Assembly (NCBI GenBank): GCA_019233755.1
Contig: JAFAMD010000013.1
Coordinates: forward strand, 62,001-126,000
Direction: 5' to 3'
DNA: 64,000 nt
Source of the DNA: Acidobacteriaceae bacterium
Lineage (GTDB): Bacteria > Acidobacteriota > Terriglobia > Bryobacterales > Bryobacteraceae
Part shown: positions 17,702 to 24,887 of the stretch, piece after piece
Numbering within the stretch: the first letter of the stretch is position 1
How the letters are laid out: the number at the start of each line of letters is the position of its first letter
The notes under the pieces: generated by a model
The model's database searches: none
Seen by the model: the letters and a program-made list of their open reading frames with translations, nothing else
What the model was told of the DNA's origin: nothing
Program-made: the position numbers and the translations under genes

Positions 17702-18982
17702 ATGGAACGACTCAATTTTGAACAGTTCAAAGCGGATATCCATCACACGCTCATAACGAAGCTCGATCTAGAGAAGCTCTCAACGGTGCAAACCGGCAAG
17801 GCGCGCCAGGCAGTGGCCAATCTGGTGAACGAAATCATTGCCGATCGCAAAGTTCCTCTGACCGCGCAGGAAAGAGAGAAGATGCAGTCTGATTTGCTGG
17901 ACGAAGTCTTCGGGCTCGGTCCCCTGGAAGCGCTGCTGCGCGATCCCAAGGTCTCTGACATCCTAGTCAACCAGAAGAATGTAGTCTTCGTTGAGCGGGG
18001 CGGCAAGCTCCAAAAGGCCGATATCGCGTTCCGGGATGAACGGCATCTGCTGCAGATTATTGATCGCATTGTATCGAAAGTGGGCAGGCGGGTGGATGAG
18101 TCGTCGCCCATGGTGGACGCGAGACTCCCGGATGGTTCGCGTGTCAACGCGATTATTCCACCGCTCGCGCTCGACGGTCCCGCGGTGTCCATCAGACGCT
18201 TTGGGACGGGGCCGCTCTCGGCCAACGCGCTCGTGGAACTGAAGAGCGCGTCTCCACAAATGCTGGAGTTGCTTTCGGCCGCTGTGCGCGCCCGAATCAG
18301 CATCCTGATATCGGGCGGCACGGGCGCCGGCAAAACCACCTTTCTGAACATGCTGTCGCAGTACATCCCGCAAAACCAGCGTGTCATCACGATTGAAGAT
18401 GCGGCGGAACTGCAGCTTCCGCTCCAAAACCTGGTCCGCCTGGAAACCCGGCCGCCGAACGTAGAGGGCCAGGGAGCCATCCGGCAGAGGCAATTGCTGA
18501 TCAACTGCCTCCGTATGCGGCCGGACCGGATCATCGTCGGCGAAGTGCGCGGCGAGGAAGCATTCGACATGTTGCAAGCGATGAACACGGGTCACGAAGG
18601 ATCGCTGACGACCATCCACGCCAACACGCCGCGAGATGCGCTGTCGAGACTCGAATCGATGGTCGCGATGAGCAATATGAATTTTCCGGAGCGCACCGTG
18701 CGGCAGCAGATCGCGTCGGCGATCACGATTGTAGTGCAGTGTTCGCGGCTGAGCGACGGTACGAGAAAAGTCATGAATGTCGCCGAGATCACCGGTATGG
18801 ACGAGAACATCATCGGCATGCACGACATATTCACGTTTGTTCGCAAGGGGATTGGACCAGACGGCAAGGTGCTCGGAACGTTTCGACCCACCGGTATCCG
18901 GCCCAAGTTTCTCGAGCGCTTGCGCGTGGCCGGAGTGCATCTCCCAAGCGAGCTTTTTGAGACCTCTATGGAAGTGAGCTAG
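17702..18982 (+). CDS. cpaF: CpaF/TadA secretion ATPase
   Basis: A hexameric type II/IV secretion-family ATPase of 426 residues that powers Tad pilus assembly. It has GPLEALLRDPKVSDILVN in the N-terminal domain, Walker A GGTGAGKTTFLN (about residues 202-213), ITIEDAAELQLP, the Walker B region RPDRIIVGEVRG, and TGHEGSLTTIHANT. Length is typical for CpaF. 41 bp after cpaE, 17 bp before tadB. Confidence 0.95.
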   Translation: MERLNFEQFKADIHHTLITKLDLEKLSTVQTGKARQAVANLVNEIIADRKVPLTAQEREKMQSDLLDEVFGLGPLEALLRDPKVSDILVNQKNVVFVERGGKLQKADIAFRDERHLLQIIDRIVSKVGRRVDESSPMVDARLPDGSRVNAIIPPLALDGPAVSIRRFGTGPLSANALVELKSASPQMLELLSAAVRARISILISGGTGAGKTTFLNMLSQYIPQNQRVITIEDAAELQLPLQNLVRLETRPPNVEGQGAIRQRQLLINCLRMRPDRIIVGEVRGEEAFDMLQAMNTGHEGSLTTIHANTPRDALSRLESMVAMSNMNFPERTVRQQIASAITIVVQCSRLSDGTRKVMNVAEITGMDENIIGMHDIFTFVRKGIGPDGKVLGTFRPTGIRPKFLERLRVAGVHLPSELFETSMEVS

Positions 18983-18999
18983 AGGAAAGAGCGAAACGT

Positions 19000-19968
19000 A
19001 TGCTGGTGGCGATACTGGTTTTTGTAAGTGTTTTCGTCGTAGTGGCCCTGATGGTTCTGGCCAGTGGTGCTGGAGCATCAGAGCGTATCAAGCGGAACGT
19101 GGCGCGTTTGGACGCTGTCTTGATTGTGGGGAAATCGTCTCTGGAAGACGAGATTATCGACCTTCGCAAGCAGGAAATGTTGAGTGCCATCCCGGCGTTG
19201 AATCGCCTGCTCCTGAAAGTCGACGTTGCCCCGCGGCTTCGGCGCCTTTTGTACCAGGCCCAGGTGAAGTGGACTCCGGGAAAGCTGCTGCTGATGGTGT
19301 TAACAACCTGGGCCCTGGCCGGCTATTGCGTTCACCTGAGGACAGGCTCAGTGATTCCGTCTCTGCTGCTGGGAGCTGTATCCGCAACCTGGCCGCTGAT
19401 ATACGTGTTCTTCAAGCGTGGAAGGCGATTCAAGAAGTTCGAGGAGGGATTGCCCGCAGCCCTGGACATGATGGTGAACGGTCTGCGTGGTGGTCACAGC
19501 CTTGTATCGTGCCTGGGCCTGGTGGCCCGGGAGAGTCCGAACCCGATTGGTCAAGAGTTTCGTGTCTGCTACGACGAACAAAATTACGGACTCGAGCTGC
19601 GGACCGCCATGGAGAACCTGGCGACCCGGATTCCCCTACAGGATCTCCGCATCATCATGACGGCCATTCTGATTCAGAAAGAAACCGGCGGCAATCTGGC
19701 GGAAGTCCTGGAAAAATGCGGGCATGTCATTCGCGACCGGTTCCGGCTGAAAAGAGAGATCCTGACGCGAACCGCGCAGGGGCGGCTGACGGGCATGATT
19801 CTTTCCTTGCTTCCTGTTGTTCTAGGGGTGCTTCTTTACTTCGTAAATCCCGACGGCATCAGCCTTCTCTGGAAGCAGCCGCTCGGCCTGAAAATGCTTT
19901 ACGGAGCGTCCGGCATGACTGTCATCGGGTCACTGATAATCCAAAAAATCGTTCGGATACGGGTTTGA
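19000..19968 (+). CDS. tadB: TadB inner-membrane platform protein
   Basis: A 322-residue type II secretion F-domain protein, one of two platform proteins of the Tad pilus machine. It has an N-terminal helix, a pair of helices near residues 90-130, the cytoplasmic F domain (LPAALDMMVNGLRGGHSL and VLEKCGHVIRDRFRLKREI), and two C-terminal helices. It is followed after 7 bp by tadC. Confidence 0.92.
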   Translation: MLVAILVFVSVFVVVALMVLASGAGASERIKRNVARLDAVLIVGKSSLEDEIIDLRKQEMLSAIPALNRLLLKVDVAPRLRRLLYQAQVKWTPGKLLLMVLTTWALAGYCVHLRTGSVIPSLLLGAVSATWPLIYVFFKRGRRFKKFEEGLPAALDMMVNGLRGGHSLVSCLGLVARESPNPIGQEFRVCYDEQNYGLELRTAMENLATRIPLQDLRIIMTAILIQKETGGNLAEVLEKCGHVIRDRFRLKREILTRTAQGRLTGMILSLLPVVLGVLLYFVNPDGISLLWKQPLGLKMLYGASGMTVIGSLIIQKIVRIRV

Positions 19969-19975
19969 GGACTGT

Positions 19976-20890
19976 ATGGGCATAGCCGTTATTGCGTTCG
20001 TGGCGATTTTCCTGTTGATCGGGACCGCGGGGCTTCTGCTGTTTTACCGCGCGGGTATGGCCCGGCGTCTTTCCGCCGTAATCAATCCCAAGGTGGAGGA
20101 TGTCGATCAAAGCCGCTCAAAGATGGAGCTGGCAGGTTTCTCTATCAAGGCCGTTGTTGAACCGTTTGAGAAGGTACTGCCGAAGAGTCCTCAGGAAGTC
20201 TCCGTAGTTCAGAAGCGGCTGATACGCGCCGGCCTGCGCGAGGATACGCACGTGCGGATCTTATATGGCGCCAAGGTGCTTACTCCGCTGGGACTTTGCC
20301 TCTTAGCGGGTACGAGCGGCGCCGCCGAGCACTTCGGATCGTTTTTCGCTTATGCGGTGGCCCTGGGCATGGGCTATCTGCTGCCCGATTTCTGGCTCGG
20401 CCGCCGTATTTCGAAGAGACAAGAGAAGATCCGTGTCGGTCTTCCGGATTTTCTCGATCTGATGGTGGTTTGTATCGAAGCAGGCCTCAGCCTGGACCAG
20501 GCGCTTGTTCGCTCGGCGGAAGAATTACGCGCGAGCCACCCTGAAATTAGTGACGAGATGGGGCTGCTCATTCTCGAGATGCGGGCCGGCCGCCCGCGCG
20601 TGGATGCCTGGAAGAACTTAGCCGAACGGGCCGACATCGACGTCATCCGCATGCTCGTCTCGGCAATCATCCAGGCCGATCAGTTTGGTACCAGCATTGC
20701 TAAAACTCTTCGCGTGTACTCCGATACTCTGCGCGTGCAGCGGCGCCAAAAAGTCGAAGAAATCGCCGCGAAGCTGGCAGTGAAATTGGTCTTCCCCCTG
20801 GTGCTCTTCATCTTTCCATCGTTGTTTGTGGTGGCGCTGGGGCCGGCTGTAATCGTTATGGCCGAGTCCTTCAGCAAGTATTTTCATTAG
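19976..20890 (+). CDS. tadC: TadC inner-membrane platform protein
   Basis: A 304-residue partner of TadB with the same F-domain layout: N-terminal helix, LPDFLDLMVVCIEAGLSLDQ near the middle, QADQFGTSIAKTLRVYSDTL, and a C-terminal helix KLVFPLVLFIFPSLFVVALG. The family is often annotated as type II secretion system F family protein. It precedes the 31-residue membrane peptide gene by 15 bp. Confidence 0.92.
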   Translation: MGIAVIAFVAIFLLIGTAGLLLFYRAGMARRLSAVINPKVEDVDQSRSKMELAGFSIKAVVEPFEKVLPKSPQEVSVVQKRLIRAGLREDTHVRILYGAKVLTPLGLCLLAGTSGAAEHFGSFFAYAVALGMGYLLPDFWLGRRISKRQEKIRVGLPDFLDLMVVCIEAGLSLDQALVRSAEELRASHPEISDEMGLLILEMRAGRPRVDAWKNLAERADIDVIRMLVSAIIQADQFGTSIAKTLRVYSDTLRVQRRQKVEEIAAKLAVKLVFPLVLFIFPSLFVVALGPAVIVMAESFSKYFH

Positions 20891-20905
20891 AAAGGAGACG
20901 TTGAC

Positions 20906-21001
20906 ATGGACAATACGATGCTCATCCGGGTTATATCCGGTGTGTTGTTTGTGATTGTGCTGTTCTTCCTGATCCAGCGCCGCAGAACCCGGGTTCAGTA
21001 A
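20906..21001 (+). CDS. 31-residue single-pass membrane micropeptide of the tad operon
   Basis: A 32-codon ORF with a strong SD (AAAGGAG, 9 nt before the ATG) placed 15 bp after tadC. The peptide has a short polar N-terminus (MDNTML), one membrane helix (VISGVLFVIVLFFLI) and a positively charged C-terminus (QRRRTRVQ), so it should sit with its C-terminus in the cytoplasm. The SD, position and clean topology argue for a real gene. I do not know a named family. A role in pilus assembly is inference from position. Confidence 0.65.
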   Translation: MDNTMLIRVISGVLFVIVLFFLIQRRRTRVQ

Positions 21002-21170
21002 CCCCCCGGGTTCAGTAAGCCAAGGTTCCGTAGTAGCGACGGCGACGGCTCGCGGGAACAGTTTGACGGTACGGGCGGAAGGGGCCCAAGCGCTTGCTGA
21101 AGCGCTGGCTTAGTGGTCTTGGTAGCTTGCATGAACCACTGCCGGCGGGTCCCTCCGGGATGAGTGACCC

Positions 21171-21779
21171 ATGGCACTTCCGCCCAGCCCGCCAGGCGCG
21201 GGAAGTAGCATTTCGTTTTTCGGCATGCAGCGGTTGGATTCACCGCTCGCAGGTGATGAACAGCGGTTTGTCTTATGTGTTGGAAAAAGGGGACAACCCA
21301 GCCAAATTGCCCACGTTCGCTATGGCTGGGTCGGGGGATGGTCACCATTGTTTGATAGAGATCAAAAGTCGCAGTGTACTTACTGTGTCTTCAACGAGGA
21401 CCGAGAGTCATTCCTCAGCTTGAACGTGAAGACGGCGCATAGTTGTCTTTTGCGTCTGAAAAAGCTGTTTGGCAGGAACCCTGCTGAGTTCAACGAAGGA
21501 ATCTGGTTTTTCCAATCCCACGGTGTCTGTACGATCGGCCTGTGGTTTGCAATCGACGTAATTTATCTGAATGCGGAGAATCGCGTGATTCATCTGATTG
21601 AGTCTTTAAAAACATTCAGGCTTAGCACGCACCTGGAAAGCTGTGCGAGCGTGCTCGAGTTGCCGGTTCGAACCATTCATTCTTCGCAAACGGGCGTAGG
21701 GGATCGGTTGTTGATTTGCTCTCAGTCTGAAATGGAAGACTACTTCAGGAAGAGACAGTGCGAATGCGAAGCAAGGTAA
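21171..21779 (+). CDS. DUF192 family protein in the tad locus
   Basis: The C-terminal 130 residues carry the DUF192 core: LKKLFGR, FNEGIWFFQSHGVCTIG, AIDVIYLNAENRVIHLIE, CASVLELPV. It resembles the DUF192 gene at 41-418. The first 60 residues before CVFNEDRESFLSLNV look unrelated to the family, so the true start may be a TTG at 21348 or another alternative codon near there; the ATG at 21171 is simply the most distal. No signal peptide is seen. Family certain, start uncertain, function unknown. Confidence 0.7.
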   Translation: MALPPSPPGAGSSISFFGMQRLDSPLAGDEQRFVLCVGKRGQPSQIAHVRYGWVGGWSPLFDRDQKSQCTYCVFNEDRESFLSLNVKTAHSCLLRLKKLFGRNPAEFNEGIWFFQSHGVCTIGLWFAIDVIYLNAENRVIHLIESLKTFRLSTHLESCASVLELPVRTIHSSQTGVGDRLLICSQSEMEDYFRKRQCECEAR

Positions 21780-22237
21780 GTTCAGCGAAACGAAAGATCT
21801 TTATGTCAAAGGATGGGCGGATTTTTGCGGGAATCATGAACTGGTTGAAGGCGGCGCCCTCTCGAGTGATGCGCCCGGAACGGTACATTCGTCTCGGTAT
21901 CAAAACGCATTACTGGGATGGTGGAGCGCCAGTTTCGCATGATCTGAAGGACATCAGTATGACGGGTGCATACCTATGCACCGCGGAGCGTTGGTATTGG
22001 GGGACGATCCTCACTCTCACACTCGTGCAGGAGGGATTGAATGCCGGAGAGAAACCGGTATCGATCTCTCTGCCGTGCCGGGTAGTCCGGCATGGGCCGG
22101 ATGGAATCGGTGTGCAGTTTATTTTTCGGACAAAACCGGAGCGAAAAGATTTTGAGCGATTTCTTCGGAGTGCGATGGCAAACCGCGGGTTGACCTTCTC
22201 ATTGGATTCCGAAGGAAAGGGTTTGAAACCGTATTAG
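21758..22237 (+). CDS. PilZ domain protein
   Basis: A 159-residue protein with a C-terminal PilZ-like beta-barrel: DLKDISMTGAYLCT (the DxSxxG motif, about residues 67-80), then SLPCRVVRHGPDGIGVQF. The N-terminal RxxxR part of the c-di-GMP site would be around RPERYIRLGIK. PilZ domains bind c-di-GMP and often tune pili or exopolysaccharide. The GTG at 21758 has AGGAAG five bases upstream and overlaps the DUF192 gene by 22 bp; ATGs at 21764 and 21803 are alternatives. c-di-GMP binding is not certain because the first motif is imperfect. Confidence 0.8.
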   Translation: MRMRSKVSSAKRKIFMSKDGRIFAGIMNWLKAAPSRVMRPERYIRLGIKTHYWDGGAPVSHDLKDISMTGAYLCTAERWYWGTILTLTLVQEGLNAGEKPVSISLPCRVVRHGPDGIGVQFIFRTKPERKDFERFLRSAMANRGLTFSLDSEGKGLKPY

Positions 22238-22376
22238 TAATACCGCTTCTCTTTCTGCTGGTCGGTTAACTTCGGCAGCTTTGTCTATACCTGGACTACG
22301 ATGGCGGATGCGGCGCGTGCAAGCGCCCGGTTCCTGAAGGTCCGCCCAGTAGCTTTAGTTCAGTAGCTCGCCATTC

Positions 22377-23804
22377 TCACTGTACGGGAATGATCAGGAG
22401 GACCTCGACTGCCGAAGGTTCTCCGCCTCGGCTCGCGGACCGAAAGTGCCATAGCCTTAGAGCCCCGAGAATCGTCTCGCTCTCGTTGAAATCATCAGGA
22501 AACACAACCGAGATTCCATCGAAACGCCCTTCGGCGGTGATCAGCCCGTGCACGATCACGTAATCCGGACCCTGGCGGGCGAATTGATCCGGGAGCACGA
22601 GGTAAAACGGCCAGGGCGCCTGCAAAAGGCCTGCGGGACCAGCATCTGAGCCCTTCGGCAAGCAATACTGCAGAATCCAGCTCTTGCGTAGTCCTACGGG
22701 CACGTAGACCGTGTAGACGATTTTCCCGCTTAAGGCAGCCGCGGCCTCCAGGTGCGGGGCAGAAGTGCCGGACCCGAGTACGACAACCTGAAATTTCCCG
22801 TCTTTGGGCCGCGCGATCAGCGTCATCCCCGGCAGGGCGGCGGGCATTCCGGCCACCGTACCCGTTCCGTCGACAGCTTGGCTTTCCGTTCCGCTACCTT
22901 TGGAACCTCCTGCAGGTGCGACCTGATTCGCAGGCGGCACAACGATCAATGTCTGAGGCAGCAAAGCGATATCGGGCAGGGAAATCACGTGAACCTGGCT
23001 TGGGTCACTGGACGGCGAAATTTGCGGGAGCCGGCTTGCCTGTTCCATTGGCAGGCTTGCGATCGGGAACGTCCTCGCGTTAGGGCGTGGCAGCTTCGGA
23101 AGCTCATTCAATGCGGGTGTTGAGAGTTTCAGATCGGTGACGCCCGCCTCTGCGTTCGGCAGACTCAGAATGGGGATGGCAGGCAGGTTCGCTACGTTAT
23201 CTTCTTCGACCGGAGGAGTCATGACTGGCTTCAACGGGTGCTCAGACGGAGACGGCTGGGTCCAAGATACGATCTGCGGAACTGTGATTTCGTGCTTTAA
23301 CGAAACATCAGGGGGCACATCGAGCTGAACCAGCGTTTGATGCGCAGTCTGCAAGGGGATGATGTCTGGCAGTTCGAACTGGCGATTGTCGCCAGCCGCC
23401 GGTCGGGTACTAGAGGAGTTGTTTGACTTCTTTTCGTTTGGAAGAGGTCGGCTTCCTCGCTGCGGATAGTACGTAAGGGGCGCCAGGCGTATGAAACGGA
23501 CATGATAGGATCGCCGGCTAACTACGTTTTGGTTCGCTGGCAGCGCAACGGACCAACTCGCAAGCAAGATGAAGAAAACGAGATGCAGAATGCCAGACAC
23601 GGCAAAGGCAGGCAGGCGCCTCGCGACAAAATATAAAAACCACACCCTGACCAAAGAGCAGCTCCCTTGTTGCTGAAGTCGTTCGGATATCCTAAGGCGT
23701 CGCTCGTACTGCTGCACGAATCGCGAATCTTTCTTTGCAAAAGTATGCCCTGAAAGAAAAAACTGCCTATCCTGCATCAGATGAAAACTCATTGAGTACG
23801 GCAA
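22377..23804 (-). CDS. Membrane-anchored proline-rich protein with TonB-like C-terminus
   Basis: A 475-residue protein. One hydrophobic segment (FAVSGILHLVFFILLASWSV, near residues 70-90) is followed by a long Pro/Ser-rich stretch and then a compact C-terminal domain (KIVYTVYVPVGLRKSWILQY, GRFDGISVVFPDDFNES, ILGALRLWHFRSA). The layout and the last domain resemble TonB, but no TonB box partner or ExbB/D is adjacent. It lies reversed inside the tad locus, facing away from cpaB. The actual start may be at a later ATG (residue 5 or 10). A trans-periplasmic link to the pilus apparatus is speculation. Confidence 0.65.
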   Translation of the reverse strand: MPYSMSFHLMQDRQFFLSGHTFAKKDSRFVQQYERRLRISERLQQQGSCSLVRVWFLYFVARRLPAFAVSGILHLVFFILLASWSVALPANQNVVSRRSYHVRFIRLAPLTYYPQRGSRPLPNEKKSNNSSSTRPAAGDNRQFELPDIIPLQTAHQTLVQLDVPPDVSLKHEITVPQIVSWTQPSPSEHPLKPVMTPPVEEDNVANLPAIPILSLPNAEAGVTDLKLSTPALNELPKLPRPNARTFPIASLPMEQASRLPQISPSSDPSQVHVISLPDIALLPQTLIVVPPANQVAPAGGSKGSGTESQAVDGTGTVAGMPAALPGMTLIARPKDGKFQVVVLGSGTSAPHLEAAAALSGKIVYTVYVPVGLRKSWILQYCLPKGSDAGPAGLLQAPWPFYLVLPDQFARQGPDYVIVHGLITAEGRFDGISVVFPDDFNESETILGALRLWHFRSASRGGEPSAVEVLLIIPVQ

Positions 23805-23823
23805 TATACAGCAAATACCCGCT

Positions 23824-23841
23824 TGTAAACAGTCGTGTACA
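23824..23841. promoter_or_regulatory. Inverted repeat TGTAAACAGTCGTGTACA upstream of cpaB
   Basis: An 18-bp imperfect palindrome in the 170-bp divergent gap, 62 bp upstream of the -24 element of cpaB and about 20 bp upstream of the TonB-like gene. It is nearly the same as 3380-3397 (16/18), and related sites precede both pilin promoters. It fits an enhancer for a sigma-54 activator, and could also repress the reverse gene. A GTCACA/TGTGAC stem at 23933-23954 lies in the predicted cpaB leader. Confidence 0.5.
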
Positions 23842-23903
23842 GTGTCAGGTTGCGCAAGACCGTAAACATAGCCAATTTAGATTGATTTAGTTACGCGGAT
23901 ACA

Positions 23904-23919
23904 TTGGCTGCACGATTGC
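23904..23919 (+). promoter_or_regulatory. Sigma-54 (-24/-12) promoter for cpaB-cpaC
   Basis: TTGGCTGCACGATTGC: exact TTGG-N8-TTGC, with the GC ending 55 nt before the cpaB ATG. Third such element in the tad locus. Confidence 0.75.
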
Positions 23920-23974
23920 CCGGTACCAGTTGGTCACATGCGAGTTTTTGTGACAAAGAAGAGCTGAGCGGCTG

Positions 23975-24847
23975 ATGAACCGAAAACTATCGTCCATCCT
24001 CTTAATCGCGTTTCTCGTGGCGGCAGCCTCGAGCTATTTGGTTTACCGTTTGGTCGGTCGGCAAATAGGCGCAACCCAACAGGCACCGACGAATAAAATC
24101 ATCGTCGCGGCGCATGATCTGGAGATTGGGACGATTATCCACGATACCGATCTAAGCATGGCGGAGTGGGTAGGGGCGCTGCCCAAAGGTGCTCTCGTCG
24201 CAAAAGACGCGGTGGTAGGCCGCGGGGTCGTTTCCGCGCTGTACCAGGGAGAACCAATCTTGAACAGCAGGCTGGCGGCGGCCGGTTCGGGCGGCGGACT
24301 TGCAGCGACGATCCGCCCTGGCATGCGAGCGTGCGCGGTGAAGGTCGATGACGTCGTAGGTGTAGCCGGGTTTGTCGTCCCTGGTATGCGCGTCGATGTG
24401 CTCGTCTCCGGAACCGCTCCCGGTGACCCCACGGCCGGCGGTCCGGAAGTGAAAACATTGTTGCAGAATATCGAGGTTCTCTCCGCGGGCACTGACATAC
24501 AGAAGGACAACGAGGGCAAGCCGAAGCAAGTTCAAGTGGTAAACCTGCTCGTTACCCCCGAGCAGGCCCAGCTCCTGAGCCTGGCGAGCAACCAGACCAA
24601 GATTCAATTGGTTCTTCGTAATCCTCTCGATACCGATACTCCGAAAACACCACTGATTGCTATGGCGAGCCTTTTTTCAGATGGTGAACCGACGAAACCG
24701 AAAGCCGCGGCGGCGGTTCGAAGGACGCCGGCGCCTGCAGCGGCGCCGCAACTGCAGAAGCCGGCCACATCCCCTATTTTTCTTATTGAAGTCCTAAATG
24801 GCGGCAAGCGCTCGGAAGAAAAGTTTGGAGCTTCTGAGCACCAATAG
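23975..24847 (+). CDS. cpaB: CpaB/RcpC Flp pilus assembly protein
   Basis: A 290-residue periplasmic component of the Tad outer-membrane complex. It has an N-terminal membrane anchor (LSSILLIAFLVAAASSYLVY), a SAF domain (VAAHDLEIGTIIHDTDLSM, PILNSRL), and the RcpC domain (GMRACAVKVDDVVGVAGFVVPGMRVDVLV, NIEVLSAGTD, VTPEQAQLLSLAS). The C-terminal tail is Ala/Pro-rich. It precedes the secretin gene, the normal order in Tad loci. Confidence 0.93.
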   Translation: MNRKLSSILLIAFLVAAASSYLVYRLVGRQIGATQQAPTNKIIVAAHDLEIGTIIHDTDLSMAEWVGALPKGALVAKDAVVGRGVVSALYQGEPILNSRLAAAGSGGGLAATIRPGMRACAVKVDDVVGVAGFVVPGMRVDVLVSGTAPGDPTAGGPEVKTLLQNIEVLSAGTDIQKDNEGKPKQVQVVNLLVTPEQAQLLSLASNQTKIQLVLRNPLDTDTPKTPLIAMASLFSDGEPTKPKAAAAVRRTPAPAAAPQLQKPATSPIFLIEVLNGGKRSEEKFGASEHQ

Positions 24848-24887
24848 GTGGGCAAGGCACATTAATTCATCATCAGGGACACATCCA

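Noticed and set aside
17963-19078. Reverse open frame of 371 codons across cpaF
   Set aside because: Antisense shadow of a well-supported ATPase gene; no domain or SD.
21005-21020. 16-bp string CCCGGGTTCAGTAAGC, also at 38005-38020 and partly at 20987-21001
   Set aside because: About one such coincidence is expected in a window of this size; no attachment-site or insertion context is seen at either place.
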